29,701 bases of DNA from Dactylosporangium aurantiacum (GTDB lineage Bacteria; Actinomycetota; Actinomycetes; Mycobacteriales; Micromonosporaceae), in the NCBI RefSeq assembly GCF_000716715.1, contig NZ_JNYJ01000072.1, positions 1-29,701 of the forward strand. Direction: 5' to 3'. The position numbers were made by a program, and so were the translations under genes. Of this stretch, positions 15,011 to 24,391 are shown in pieces. Positions within the stretch are counted from its first letter, which is position 1, and the number at the start of each line of letters is the position of its first letter. Under the pieces are notes generated by a model, which saw only the letters and a program-made list of their open reading frames with translations, was not told where the DNA came from and did not search any database.

Positions 15011-18000
15011 TCATCGCCGTCGCCGCAGCCACATCGTGCCTGTCGCGGCGGCGAAGGCTGTGAGGATTCCAGTGGCTGCGGCGGCCGCTGCGTGGCGTGG
15101 AGCGGCCGGTCGGGGTGCCCATTGCCGTTCCGGGTAGGCACCGGACTGCTGTTGCTGCAGTCCGGCCTGGATGAGCTCGGCCAGGTGCATGCCACCACGG
15201 CCGGCCGCGTTGCCCTGAGCGATCTGGGTGCGGCAGCTGAACCCGTCGGCGAGGACGACGTCGCCGGGGTCCGCCCCGCGGACCGCAGGAAGCAGGACGC
15301 GTTCGGCGCAGGCTTCAGACACCTCGTAGTGACCCTCTTCGAAGCCGAAGTTGCCGGCCAGCCCGCAGCATCCGGAGTCAAGGACGTCCACGTCGACGCC
15401 CATCGCCTCCAGCACGGCCTTGTCCGCCTCGAAGCCCAGAACGGCGTGCTGGTGGCAGTGCGTCTGGACGATTGCCTTGCGGTGCATGTGCGGTGCCTGC
15501 CAGCCGGGCGTGTGCTCTTGCAGCAGCTCGCTGAGTGTGACCGTCTGCTTAGCCAGGCGTCGGACGTCCTCATCGTGCGGGAAGAGCTCCAGAGCATCAG
15601 ACCGGAACACGGCGGTGCAGCTGGGCTCCAGACCGACGACGTGCATGCCGCGACGCAGGTACGGACGCAGCATGGCGACAGTACGCTGCAGGACCCGTTT
15701 GGCGACGTCCAGCTGCCCGGTCGAAATCCAGGTCAGGCCGCAGCAGACCGGTGCGTCCGGCACGTGGACGGTCCAACCGGCGTCTTCCAGCACGTCCACG
15801 GCGGCCCGGGCGATGTCCGGGTCGAAACGGTTGGTGAACGTGTCGGGCCAGAGTACGACCTCACCGCGATCGCCCGGGATGGCGCCACGCCGGCTACGGA
15901 ACCACCGCTGGAACGTACGCGGGGCGAACACCGGGATGTCCCGCCGGACGTCGACCCCGGCGAGCCGCTTGGCGAACGTGCCGACTGGGCCGGCGTGCGC
16001 CAGGACGTTCACCAGCCGCGGTGCGTTGGATGCGAGCGCAGCCCACAGCGGCAGCCAGCCCATGGCGTAGTGCGAGCGGGGACGCAGCCGGCCTTCGTAA
16101 TGGTGGGACAGGAACTCCGCCTTGTAGGTGGCCATGTCGACGTCGACCGGGCAGTCCCGCTTGCAGCCCTTGCACGCCAGGCATAGGTCGAGGGCGTCCT
16201 TGACCGCTTCGGAACGCCAGCCGTCGGCGATCGCGCCGCCTCGGGCGGTCCCGTCGAGCATCTCGAACAGCAGGCGGGCGCGGCCGCGGGTGGAGTGCTC
16301 CTCCTCGCGGGTGACCATGTAGGAGGGGCACATGACGCCGCCGCCCTCGCGCCGGCACTTGCCGACCCCGACGCAGCGCAGCACCGCCCGGCTGAAGCTG
16401 CCTTCGTCGTCGGGGTACTGGAAGTGTGTGCGCGGTGCCGGATGGTGGAAGTCGGTGCCGAGGCGCAGGTGCTCGTCGAGCCGGTAGGGGTTGACGACCT
16501 TGCCGGGGTTCATCCGGTTGTCGGGGTCGAAGATCGCCTTGAACTGGCCGAAGGCTCGCACGACGTCGTCACCGAACATCTTCGTCAGCAGTTCGCCGCG
16601 CTGCTGGCCGTCGCCGTGCTCGCCGGAGAACGAGCCGCCGTAGGATGCGACCAGATCGGCTGCCCGCTCCAGGAATTGCCGGTATCGGGTGATGCCGTCG
16701 GCGGTGGTCAGCTCGAACGGGATCCGGGTGTGCACGCAGCCCTGCCCGAAGTGGCCGTAGATGCTGGCCTTGAAACCGAACTCGTCGTAGAGCTCGTGCA
16801 GGTCGCGCAGGTAGTCGCCGAGCCGGGCAGGGTCGACGGCGGAGTCCTCCCAGCCCGGCCAGGTGTCGGGCAGGCCCGGGACGCGGGCGGTGGCGCCGAG
16901 TCCGGACTCACGGACGTGCCAGATCTGCTGCTCGTGCTGCTCGTCGTCGAAGTGCGTGACGTCGTCGCCGTCCACGCTGCGGCCGAGCGCGGTGACGAGA
17001 TGCTCGACCTTCTGCCTGGCCTCGTCCTTGGTCTCGCCGCCGAACTGGACCAGCAGGAACCCGCGGCCGTCCGGGAACAGGCGCAGCGCCGTCGGGTTGA
17101 GGTGCTTGCTCTGTTGATAGCTGATGAGTAGGTGGTCGATGCCCTCCAGCGCGATCGGTTGGTGTTCCAGGACTGCGGGTACCGCGTCCGCGGCGTGGGT
17201 GATGTCGTCGAAGCCGAGCACGACCAGGCTGCGGCGGTGTACTCGCGGGACGAGCATCAGCTCGGCGCGCAGGACGGTGGCGAGGGTGCTCTCCGACCCG
17301 ACGAGGGCCTGGGCGACGTGGAAGCGCTTCTCCGGCAGCAGCGAGTCGAGGTTGTAGCCGGAGACCCGCCGCGGGATGTGCGGGTACCGGGTCCGCAGCT
17401 GTCCAAGGTGTTCGTCGCGCAGGGCTCGCAGTTGCCGGTACACCTCGGCGCGGCGACCGCCGCCGGCGATGATCTGCTCGTACTCGTCGTCGGGGGTCTC
17501 GCCGACCCACATGCGGGTGCCGTCGTACAGCAGGACTTCCAGGCGGACGATGTTGTCCACGACCTTGCCGGTGCGCTGTGCGGTCGCACCGCAGGAGTTG
17601 TTGCCGATCATGCCGCCGAGCGTGCAGTGGTTGTGGGTGGCCGGTTCCGGTCCGTACTCGAGGTCATGCTCGCTGAGCAGATCGTTGAGGTGGTCCAGGA
17701 CGATGCCGGGCTCGACGATGCAGGTCCGGCCGGCGCGGTCGACGGACAGCAGTCGGGTGCAGTACTTGGACCAGTCGATCACCACGGCGGTGTTGGTGCA
17801 CTCGCCGGCGAGGCTGGTGCCTCCGCCGCGCGACAGCAGCGGCGCGGAGAAGTCGCGGCACACGGCGACGGCCTCCGCGCCGGCCTCTACCGAGCGGGGC
17901 ACGACCACGCCGATGGGAACCTGCCGGAAGTTCGACGCGTCGGTGGAGTACGCGCTACGTGAGCCGGCGTCGAAGCGAACTTCGCCGTCGACCCGCTCTC

Positions 18001-18085
18001 GTAGCGTTCGTTCCAGGCCCTCGACGTCGACCGTCTCGCGCGCCGGTGCACGCAGCGTCGGCGTCGGCAGATGCACCGCGGTCAT
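15011..18085 (-). CDS. D-lactate dehydrogenase-like FAD and Fe-S oxidoreductase
   Basis: A 1024-residue fusion of a flavin part and an Fe-S part (GlcD plus GlcF type). Residues about 45-270 form the PCMH flavin-binding domain (IGVVVPRS, LLSRGGGTSLAGECTN, NNSCGATAQRTGKVVDN), followed by the FAD-oxidase C-terminal domain (SGEHGDGQQRGEL). Fe-S ligands lie at about 567 (CVGVGKCRREGGGVMCPS) and 640 (CLACKGCKRDCPVD). Two CCG motifs follow at about 780 and 905. Such proteins oxidise D-lactate or a related 2-hydroxyacid and pass electrons to quinone. The last 20 residues form a hydrophobic helix ending in WLRRRR, which would hold it at the membrane. ATG 18085 overlaps the stop of the pyruvate oxidase gene as ATGA. 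Substrate cannot be fixed from sequence. Confidence 0.9.
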   Translation of the reverse strand: MTAVHLPTPTLRAPARETVDVEGLERTLRERVDGEVRFDAGSRSAYSTDASNFRQVPIGVVVPRSVEAGAEAVAVCRDFSAPLLSRGGGTSLAGECTNTAVVIDWSKYCTRLLSVDRAGRTCIVEPGIVLDHLNDLLSEHDLEYGPEPATHNHCTLGGMIGNNSCGATAQRTGKVVDNIVRLEVLLYDGTRMWVGETPDDEYEQIIAGGGRRAEVYRQLRALRDEHLGQLRTRYPHIPRRVSGYNLDSLLPEKRFHVAQALVGSESTLATVLRAELMLVPRVHRRSLVVLGFDDITHAADAVPAVLEHQPIALEGIDHLLISYQQSKHLNPTALRLFPDGRGFLLVQFGGETKDEARQKVEHLVTALGRSVDGDDVTHFDDEQHEQQIWHVRESGLGATARVPGLPDTWPGWEDSAVDPARLGDYLRDLHELYDEFGFKASIYGHFGQGCVHTRIPFELTTADGITRYRQFLERAADLVASYGGSFSGEHGDGQQRGELLTKMFGDDVVRAFGQFKAIFDPDNRMNPGKVVNPYRLDEHLRLGTDFHHPAPRTHFQYPDDEGSFSRAVLRCVGVGKCRREGGGVMCPSYMVTREEEHSTRGRARLLFEMLDGTARGGAIADGWRSEAVKDALDLCLACKGCKRDCPVDVDMATYKAEFLSHHYEGRLRPRSHYAMGWLPLWAALASNAPRLVNVLAHAGPVGTFAKRLAGVDVRRDIPVFAPRTFQRWFRSRRGAIPGDRGEVVLWPDTFTNRFDPDIARAAVDVLEDAGWTVHVPDAPVCCGLTWISTGQLDVAKRVLQRTVAMLRPYLRRGMHVVGLEPSCTAVFRSDALELFPHDEDVRRLAKQTVTLSELLQEHTPGWQAPHMHRKAIVQTHCHQHAVLGFEADKAVLEAMGVDVDVLDSGCCGLAGNFGFEEGHYEVSEACAERVLLPAVRGADPGDVVLADGFSCRTQIAQGNAAGRGGMHLAELIQAGLQQQQSGAYPERQWAPRPAAPRHAAAAAATGILTAFAAATGTMWLRRRR

Positions 18086-19845
18086 GACCGCAGCTCGTTG
18101 ATCTTGTCGCGGGCGACAGTGGCGAGGGTAGCCATCTTGTGCGGCTGGCCCCGCAGGAACGCCTCGGTGAAGTGCTTCGCCTGCTCGTACTTGATCTTGC
18201 CGGGCATCGGCGGCTCGTTCGGGTTCACGTCGCAATCGACGATCGCCGGACCCGGATGGGCAAGCGCCTCCCGGATCGCCGGCTCGACGTCACCGGGCTT
18301 GGTGACCTTCGCACCGTACGTACCGCACGCCCTGGCCCAGGCCGCGAAGTCCGCTTCCGGGTTGCGGTGCCGCACGGCGTACTCCGGATAGCCCAGGATG
18401 ATCTGCTCCCACAGGATCTGTCCGTAGCTGTTGTTGTTGTTGACCACCACCTTGATCGGCAGATCGTGGCGGACGGCGGTGAGGAAGTCGGCCATCAACA
18501 TCGCGAAGCCGCCGTCGCCGACGAACGCGATCACCTGCCGGTCCGGATAGGCGTGCTGGATGCCGATGGCGTACGGCAGGCCCGGCGCCATGGTGGCCAG
18601 GTTGCCCGACAGGTAGAACTGCCGCTCGCCGCGGATCGTCCAATGCCGCGCGGCCCAGGTGGCGATGGTGCCGGAGTCACACGTCAAAATCGCGTCGTCC
18701 GCCGCCGCATCGTTCAGGCAACCCATCAGGTACTGCGGTGCGATCGGATCGCGACTGCCGTCCTGCAGCGCCGCCATGTCCCGCTTCCACAGCTCCATCT
18801 CGTGCTGGTACTTGTGCAGGAACGACCGGTCGCCCTCACCGAGCAGCGGCAGCAGCCCCTGGAGCGCGAGCTTCGCATCCGCGGCCACTGGCGCCTCGAC
18901 CGGCAACCGCAGCCCGATCAGGGTCGGGTCGGCGTCGATCTGCACGACCCGCACCTGGTCCGGTTGCGGCAGGAACTTCCCGTAAGGGAACGACGTGCCG
19001 ATCATTAACAGGGTGTCGCACTCCTCCATTAGGTCCTGGCTCGGGCCGGTGCCCAGCAGGCCGAGACCGCCGGTGGTGAGCGGATGATAGTCCGGCACCA
19101 CGGCCTTGCCCGGCAGAGTCTTGACAATCGGGGCACCGAGCCGTTCGGCGACAGCGATTACCTCGTCGCGTGCGTGCAGCGCACCGACACCGACCAGTAT
19201 CGCCGGCCGCTTCGCCGCGGCCAGCACGTCCGCGGCACGACGCAACTGATCCGGGGTCGCGGGCAATGCCGGCAATGCCAGGTCCGGCAGGCTGGCGGGC
19301 GGCGTTCCCGGCCCGACGTGCCGGTAGGGGTCCTGCTCAACGGCGGCGACCTGGATGTCGTTCGGAAACGTCAGATGCGAAACAGTGCGCTTGGTCAACG
19401 CGTTACGGATGGCCAGGTCTACCACACCCGGCATCTGCTGCGGATTGGTGACCATCAGGTTGTAGGCGGCGAGGTCCTGATACAGCCGGTCCAGGTGCAC
19501 CTCCTGCTGGTAGTGCGTGCCCAGCACCGACGTCTCCTGCATGCCGGTGATCGCCAGCACCGGCGCGTGATCGAGCTTCGCGTCGTACAGGCCGTTGAGC
19601 AGATGGATCGCCCCCGGCCCGGACGTGGCGGCACACACGCCGAGACGCCCCGTCGCCTTGGCGTAGCCGGTCGCCATGAACGCCGCCGCCTCCTCGTGCT
19701 GCACCAGCACGAACTGCAGCTTGTCACTGTGCCTGCGGAAGCCCTCCATCAGCCCGTTGATGCCGTCGCCAGGTAGCCCGAACACGGTGTCCACGCCCCA
19801 GTCGATCAACCGTTTGGCCAGGCTCTCGCCCACGATCTCAGTCAT
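18082..19845 (-). CDS. poxB: Pyruvate oxidase/thiamine diphosphate enzyme, PoxB type
   Basis: A 587-residue thiamine diphosphate enzyme. The N-terminal Pyr domain has GLPGDGINGLMEG and the catalytic glutamate in HEEAAAFMATGYAK (residues 50-63). The middle domain is FAD-type (about 190-330). The PP domain has GDGGFAMLMADFL and VVNNNNSYGQ (about 440-475). PoxB (quinone) turns pyruvate into acetate and CO2 and reduces menaquinone or ubiquinone at the membrane; acetolactate synthase is the main alternative but the length and motifs favour PoxB. GAGGA stands before ATG 19845. The stop/start overlap with the D-lactate dehydrogenase-like gene suggests a two-step path, lactate to pyruvate to acetate. 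Confidence 0.88.
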   Translation of the reverse strand: MTEIVGESLAKRLIDWGVDTVFGLPGDGINGLMEGFRRHSDKLQFVLVQHEEAAAFMATGYAKATGRLGVCAATSGPGAIHLLNGLYDAKLDHAPVLAITGMQETSVLGTHYQQEVHLDRLYQDLAAYNLMVTNPQQMPGVVDLAIRNALTKRTVSHLTFPNDIQVAAVEQDPYRHVGPGTPPASLPDLALPALPATPDQLRRAADVLAAAKRPAILVGVGALHARDEVIAVAERLGAPIVKTLPGKAVVPDYHPLTTGGLGLLGTGPSQDLMEECDTLLMIGTSFPYGKFLPQPDQVRVVQIDADPTLIGLRLPVEAPVAADAKLALQGLLPLLGEGDRSFLHKYQHEMELWKRDMAALQDGSRDPIAPQYLMGCLNDAAADDAILTCDSGTIATWAARHWTIRGERQFYLSGNLATMAPGLPYAIGIQHAYPDRQVIAFVGDGGFAMLMADFLTAVRHDLPIKVVVNNNNSYGQILWEQIILGYPEYAVRHRNPEADFAAWARACGTYGAKVTKPGDVEPAIREALAHPGPAIVDCDVNPNEPPMPGKIKYEQAKHFTEAFLRGQPHKMATLATVARDKINELRS

Positions 19846-20135
19846 ACCGGTTCCTCACTCTTGTGGCGGTGTAGTGGCCGTCGGGCTGCGTCCTCAGCGG
19901 ACGGCGTCCGGGCCGGTCCCTCCAGAACGGGCCGCTACCCATGCGCTCTGGCGCGAATCGTTCCCGGTGAGCGGTCTTCGGTCGGAGCGCAGGTGCATCC
20001 ACGGACAGTCTTCTTGGTGGACGTTTTGCCGGAGGCCGGTGCGGTATCGGTGATCCGGGCGGAGTTCACGGACGACGGCCGCTCGAACCCGGATCTGGAG
20101 GGTGCGACGACCGGGTGAACGAAAGGAGCAGCGCG

Positions 20136-21245
20136 ATGCCGGTTGAGGAGCCGTCCATCGACGCGGTCACCGCGGCGGCATTCACAATTCCGACCGATCA
20201 GCCGGAGGCGGACGGCACAGCTGTGTGGAGCAGCACGACGATCGTCGTCGTCCACGCCGTTGCCGGGAACATCACCGGGCTGGGTTGGACCTACGGTGCG
20301 GCGGCGGGTGCACGACTGGTCCGCGACGTGCTCGCAGACGCTGTCGTCGGACGCTGCGCGTTCGACGTCACGGCAGCCTATGAAGCCATGTGGCGTACGG
20401 TGCGCAATATCGGTCGCCCTGGCATCGCCTCGACGAGCATCTCCGCGGTCGACACTGCATTGTGGGACCTCAAGGCGCGCCTACTGGACATCCGGCTGTC
20501 CCGGCTGCTCGGTGTCGCCCATGAGGCGGTGCCCGTCTACGGCAGCGGCGGTTTCACCACGTACGACGAGCGGCAGCTCACCGAGCAGCTCAAGGGCTGG
20601 ATCGAAGATTTTGACGTCCGGAGCGTCAAAATCAAAATTGGTCAGGATCGTGGTGCATGCACCGACCGTGATGTCGACCGGATGCGTCAGGCCCGGGAGG
20701 TCATCGGTCCAGCCATCGAGCTGTTCGTCGACGCCAACGGTGCCTACAGCGTGAAACAGGCCATGCGTATCGCGGAACGGACCGGTGATCTGGACGTCCG
20801 CTGGTTCGAGGAGCCGGTGTCCTCCGACAACCTCGGCGGACTGCGTCGCGTCCGCGACGCTGTGGCGGCGGAGGTAACCGCCGGCGAATACGGTTATGGC
20901 CTGTCCTACTTCCAACGGATGTGCGCCGCCGGGGCGGTCGACTGCCTGCAGGCCGATGTCACCCGCTGCGGTGGAGTCACCGAGTTTCAGCGGGTGGCCG
21001 CGGTGGCGGCGGCGTACGACCTGGATGTGTCCGGGCACTGTGCTCCCAACCTGCACCTGGACGTGGCCGCGACAGTGCCCAACCTGCGGCACCTGGAGTA
21101 CTTCCACGACCATGCGCGCATCGAAACCCTCCTGTTCGACGGAGCCACATCACCGGTCCGAGGCGCGATGTCACCGGATCTGTCGGCGCCCGGCAACGGT
21201 TTGACGTTCCGCGCTGCAGACGCCGAGCATTACCGGGTCGCCTGA
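20136..21245 (+). CDS. Enolase-superfamily (mandelate racemase/muconate lactonizing) enzyme
   Basis: A 369-residue enolase-superfamily protein with the capping domain first (AAAFTIPTDQPEADGT, GLGWTYG) and the barrel after. Catalytic residues are readable: KIKIG (the K-x-K base), the metal ligands in LFVDANGAYS (Asp), RWFEEPVSSD (Glu) and TAGEYGYG (Glu), and ADVTRCGG plus SGHCAPNLHL giving the Asp-His pair of the mandelate racemase subgroup. Most such enzymes are sugar-acid dehydratases or racemases; the substrate is not deducible. AAAGGAG lies 8 bases before ATG 20136, preferred over the in-frame upstream start at 20115. No sugar transporter is adjacent. Confidence 0.88.
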   Translation: MPVEEPSIDAVTAAAFTIPTDQPEADGTAVWSSTTIVVVHAVAGNITGLGWTYGAAAGARLVRDVLADAVVGRCAFDVTAAYEAMWRTVRNIGRPGIASTSISAVDTALWDLKARLLDIRLSRLLGVAHEAVPVYGSGGFTTYDERQLTEQLKGWIEDFDVRSVKIKIGQDRGACTDRDVDRMRQAREVIGPAIELFVDANGAYSVKQAMRIAERTGDLDVRWFEEPVSSDNLGGLRRVRDAVAAEVTAGEYGYGLSYFQRMCAAGAVDCLQADVTRCGGVTEFQRVAAVAAAYDLDVSGHCAPNLHLDVAATVPNLRHLEYFHDHARIETLLFDGATSPVRGAMSPDLSAPGNGLTFRAADAEHYRVA

Positions 21246-21444
21246 GCCGCACGAGCACCGGGCGTCATGGTTTCGACCGCATCGGGGACGGCACTCCAGG
21301 CAGACCGCTGCGATAACAGTTCGGCGTGCCCAGAGCCACGTGGCTGCGGTGCGACGCAGAAACGGATAACGGACCAGATCCGCTCAGGTGTCGCCGTCGG
21401 TGGCCGATGTACCCGACAGGCGCCGCTCGGACGATCGGCGACAA

Positions 21445-21843
21445 GTGGTGGTTGGTCAGGTGGTGCTCAGCAACGTGGATGCCGTTTCGGCGAACGAGAG
21501 CGCCGACGGCCAGGCATACCCTGACGTCGACGTCGCGTTCCTGCTCGCTAACGAACGCACGCTGCTGTCATGGCTGCGCACGGCACTCACCTTACTCGCC
21601 GGTGGTGTCGCCCTGATCCAGCTCACCGGACGACATCCCGTGTTGTCGGTGATCGGCATCGTACTGTTCTTGTTCGGTGCTCTGACCTGCGTGATCGGAT
21701 ACCTGCGCTATCGTGCCGCAGAACGGGCCATTCTCGCGGAACAGGTGCCACCGCCCGGACATGGACCGGCGCTGCTGACCGCGGGCATCGTGACGGTCAC
21801 CGCGGCCATCGCTGTCACTTACGTTGCACGGCAGTTCCTGTGA
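21445..21843 (+). CDS. DUF202 family membrane protein
   Basis: About 132 residues. DVDVAFLLANERTLLSWLRT is the DUF202 signature, followed by three membrane helices (ALTLLAGGVALIQLTG, LSVIGIVLFLFGALTCVIGY, PALLTAGIVTVTAAIAVTYV). The start is uncertain: GTG at 21445, later GTGs or an upstream in-frame start at 21388 are all possible. Function of the family (YidH-like) is not established. Its 3' end overlaps the lipoprotein gene by 29 bp in convergent orientation. Confidence 0.82.
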   Translation: MVVGQVVLSNVDAVSANESADGQAYPDVDVAFLLANERTLLSWLRTALTLLAGGVALIQLTGRHPVLSVIGIVLFLFGALTCVIGYLRYRAAERAILAEQVPPPGHGPALLTAGIVTVTAAIAVTYVARQFL

Positions 21844-22312
21844 TGCGAAACCGCTGGTCCACCACGGTCGGCCGCAGCTCGTGGTGTGCGTCCGCCTCCG
21901 GCAGGTAGCGGCGGATGGCCGTTGCCATGATGGCGACCCCTCCGGACCGGTCGAGCAGTTGCGGATCCGACACCCCGTATCGTTGCAGTGCGGTCTGGTC
22001 GAGAGCCTCGACGCGGCCGGAAACCGTGACCAAGCCGGTCACTCGCACCGTGACCTGCGTGTCGGACACGACGAGCTGTCCCTGCTTCGGCAGGTCTGCG
22101 TCCGCGATCAGGAAGGCATTCCCGCTGACGACAGTCGTGACCACCGCGGTCAGGGTCACATCGGTGCCGGCGCGCAGCCGGTGATCCGCCTCCGACGCGG
22201 CCGCCGTGGTCTCAGGTTCGGGATCGCCGCTGCAGCCTGCCAGTACCAGTACGGTGACCAGGATCGCCAACCGGCGCGCCAACGAGGCTGAACGGTGCAC
22301 AACTGCAGGCAT
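21815..22312 (-). CDS. Predicted lipoprotein
   Basis: A 165-residue exported protein. The signal is positively charged (RSASLARRL) with a hydrophobic core AILVTVLVLAGC and the lipobox LAGC at residues 24-27, so the mature protein starts with a lipid-modified Cys. The mature part is a small beta-rich domain (LTAVVTTVVSGNAFLIADAD, VTVRVTGLVTVSGRVEAL) resembling OB-like folds of secreted unknowns. GGGAGGGG before ATG 22312 decides the start. It is the last gene of the minus-strand envelope run, about 97 bp after the DUF2254 gene. Function unknown. Confidence 0.8.
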   Translation of the reverse strand: MPAVVHRSASLARRLAILVTVLVLAGCSGDPEPETTAAASEADHRLRAGTDVTLTAVVTTVVSGNAFLIADADLPKQGQLVVSDTQVTVRVTGLVTVSGRVEALDQTALQRYGVSDPQLLDRSGGVAIMATAIRRYLPEADAHHELRPTVVDQRFRITGTAVQRK

Positions 22313-22409
22313 CGGCCCCTCCCGTTGCTGTGTGGCTCGGTGATCGGACGCTTGACCGCGTCGTCTCCCTCCATTCCGTTTACAGACATGGATGTCGATC
22401 ACGTCGGCG

Positions 22410-23771
22410 CTACGACGCCGGCCATTGCCGGACGAGAGCGGCCGGGACGGTGCGGGCGAGCGCGTCAAGCCGCCCGCGTTCGGCGTCGTCGAAGCGCTGT
22501 TCGTCGATCGTGGCCTGCAATCGTTGCAACTGCTCCTCGACAGCACCGCGCTGCGCGGTCGTTCGCGTATGCCAGGCGACCTCACGCAGCAGCGTCAGCA
22601 GCCGGGCCAGCACATCCGGATCGGCCCGACCATATCGGCGGGGCTGGGCCACCGCCAGCTCGAGCAGCACCGCAAGGTCCGGACGTTGCAACATGACGCA
22701 TGCCTTGCCGGCCTCGTCATGCACCACCCGCGGGCCGAGGTCGTGGCCGGCCGCCTCACACAGCAGCGCCGCGAGATGTCCCAGCGCGGAGATCGCCGTG
22801 GTCGGGTCATTGATTCCCGGCGACAAGGCTTTGACCGCGACGTCGACCAGCTGGCGCAACCCGAACGCGACGTCCTGCGCTGCGGTGCGTTCGAAACCCA
22901 CCCGTACCGCGGCGGCGACGCGTGGCGCCAGCGCCTCCACAACCGGCTTCTCCAGGGCGCCGCCGCCGACGGCCCAAGCCGCCGCAATCGGAGTGCCAGC
23001 GATGATCGAGTCGCCCGGCAGCCGATCGAGCAGTATTGCAGCATCGGCGTCTGCCGCCGCCGTGAGCAGCGCCTTCTCGTCGACGAAGGTGAGAAATCCG
23101 GACGCTGCTGCGCACAACCGCACGGCTGTCGGCGGCGGGACCGGCGGTTGATGCTCATGATCCGTACCGTCGGGCAGCACTCGCCGGATGGTTGCCGTGG
23201 TCTCAGCATGTACCGCCCGCATCATCGACTCCACCCGGATCTGCCGGGCCAAGTGCGCCAGGAACAGCACCAACCCCAGCACGCTGGCCAAACCCAGCAC
23301 GTACGCGACCGTCACTGACATGTGCGGGACGAACGCGGCCTGGGAGTCCAGCGACGCCCGCACGGTTCGCAGCACCGTCACTGCATACGTGAACGTCGCC
23401 AGCAGCAACGCCAGCGTGCCGTGCACGAAACGATCCTGGGTGAAGGTACGCAGCAACCGCGGGGAGAACTGACTGCTGGCCAGCTGCAGTGTCACCACGG
23501 TCAGGGAGAACGTCAGCGATGTCACCGTGATGAGCGATCCGGCGATCACCGACAACACCGTCCGTGCCGCTTCCGGTCCACCGCTGAACAGGAATGCCGT
23601 GAATGTTGCTGGTAGACGACCAGCTAACGCGGCGTCCAGCCGGGGCAGTGCCACCCCGAGCCCGATCGCCAGAGCGACACCCGCCGCCGGCAGCGGCCAC
23701 AGTTGTGTCCGCAACGCATCGCTCAGAACGCTCCACCGCTGGCGCCGGTCCGGCCCGTATCCTACTGGCAT
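22410..23771 (-). CDS. DUF2254 predicted membrane protein
   Basis: A 453-residue protein with N-terminal membrane helices (LPAAGVALAIGLGVALP, TVLSVIAGSLITVTSLTFSL, LALLLATFTYAVTVL, VAYVLGLASVLGLVLFLAHL) and a soluble part from about residue 190. The pattern VVTLQLASSQFSPRLLRTF and later DVAFGLRQLVDVAVKALSPG is the DUF2254 signature. ATG 23771 follows the TAG of the DUF421 gene directly, so the two are co-translated. Role unknown; the soluble part is often described as a regulatory cytosolic domain, which I cannot confirm here. Confidence 0.88.
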   Translation of the reverse strand: MPVGYGPDRRQRWSVLSDALRTQLWPLPAAGVALAIGLGVALPRLDAALAGRLPATFTAFLFSGGPEAARTVLSVIAGSLITVTSLTFSLTVVTLQLASSQFSPRLLRTFTQDRFVHGTLALLLATFTYAVTVLRTVRASLDSQAAFVPHMSVTVAYVLGLASVLGLVLFLAHLARQIRVESMMRAVHAETTATIRRVLPDGTDHEHQPPVPPPTAVRLCAAASGFLTFVDEKALLTAAADADAAILLDRLPGDSIIAGTPIAAAWAVGGGALEKPVVEALAPRVAAAVRVGFERTAAQDVAFGLRQLVDVAVKALSPGINDPTTAISALGHLAALLCEAAGHDLGPRVVHDEAGKACVMLQRPDLAVLLELAVAQPRRYGRADPDVLARLLTLLREVAWHTRTTAQRGAVEEQLQRLQATIDEQRFDDAERGRLDALARTVPAALVRQWPAS

Positions 23772-24290
23772 CTAGTCACCTGCCGGTCCGTCAGATCCGG
23801 GCAGCGCCGTACGCCTCCCGGCCTGATCGGTGGCGATCACACTGAAACTGCCGTCAGTCTCCAGTACCACGGCCGCCACCGCGGCGAGATCGCCGATGCC
23901 CTGGGCCCGGATCGCCTGTGCGACCTCACCCTCTGTCACCCGTTGTGCCCGCATCACCTGATGCAGCATCTCACCGTCACGCAGCAACACCGTCGGCTCC
24001 GACTTGAGCAGTCGCCGGACCGGCCGGAACCGCACCGCCAGCCACGTCGCGACCAGCTGCAGTCCGACCAGCATCACCAGCGCTGCCGTTCCCTCGGCCA
24101 GCGACACGTCTCGTGACAGCACGATCGTCGCGAGTGTCGAACCCAGCGCAACCGTTACGACCAGATCGAACGCATTCATCTTCGCCAGCGTTCGTTTGCC
24201 CGAACCCCGCACGAGCGCAACCAGAAACGGATAGGTCACAGCAGCGACCACCATGAGGCAAACCAGGTCGTACCACCCCTGAAACACCAT
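23772..24290 (-). CDS. DUF421 (YetF-like) membrane protein
   Basis: A 172-residue protein. Three N-terminal helices (LVCLMVVAAVTYPFLVALV, AFDLVVTVALGSTLATIVL, LVMLVGLQLVATWLAVRF) are followed by a small soluble domain with the family motifs GKRTLAKMNAFD, VLLRDGEM and AVVLETDGSFSVI. YetF-like proteins occur in sporeformers and actinobacteria, function unsettled. It lies about 100 bp downstream of the end of the second sigma-factor frame. A GGGGTAA hexamer just upstream resembles a SigB/F -10 box but without a convincing -35. Confidence 0.88.
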   Translation of the reverse strand: MVFQGWYDLVCLMVVAAVTYPFLVALVRGSGKRTLAKMNAFDLVVTVALGSTLATIVLSRDVSLAEGTAALVMLVGLQLVATWLAVRFRPVRRLLKSEPTVLLRDGEMLHQVMRAQRVTEGEVAQAIRAQGIGDLAAVAAVVLETDGSFSVIATDQAGRRTALPGSDGPAGD

Positions 24291-24391
24291 GCGCTGCAGT
24301 TACCCCAATCTTCTGCGGTTGTACTGCCCAGCGGGAATCGCGCCGCCGGGCGCGTACCAAATTGACGCTCCGAAGGGAGCGCCGCTACGGG

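Noticed and set aside
19861..20118. 85-codon plus-strand frame before the enolase-superfamily gene
   Set aside because: The last 30 codons look fairly coding-like but there is no ribosome site, no family and a weak first half. The 290 bp between poxB and this gene are left as divergent promoter region.
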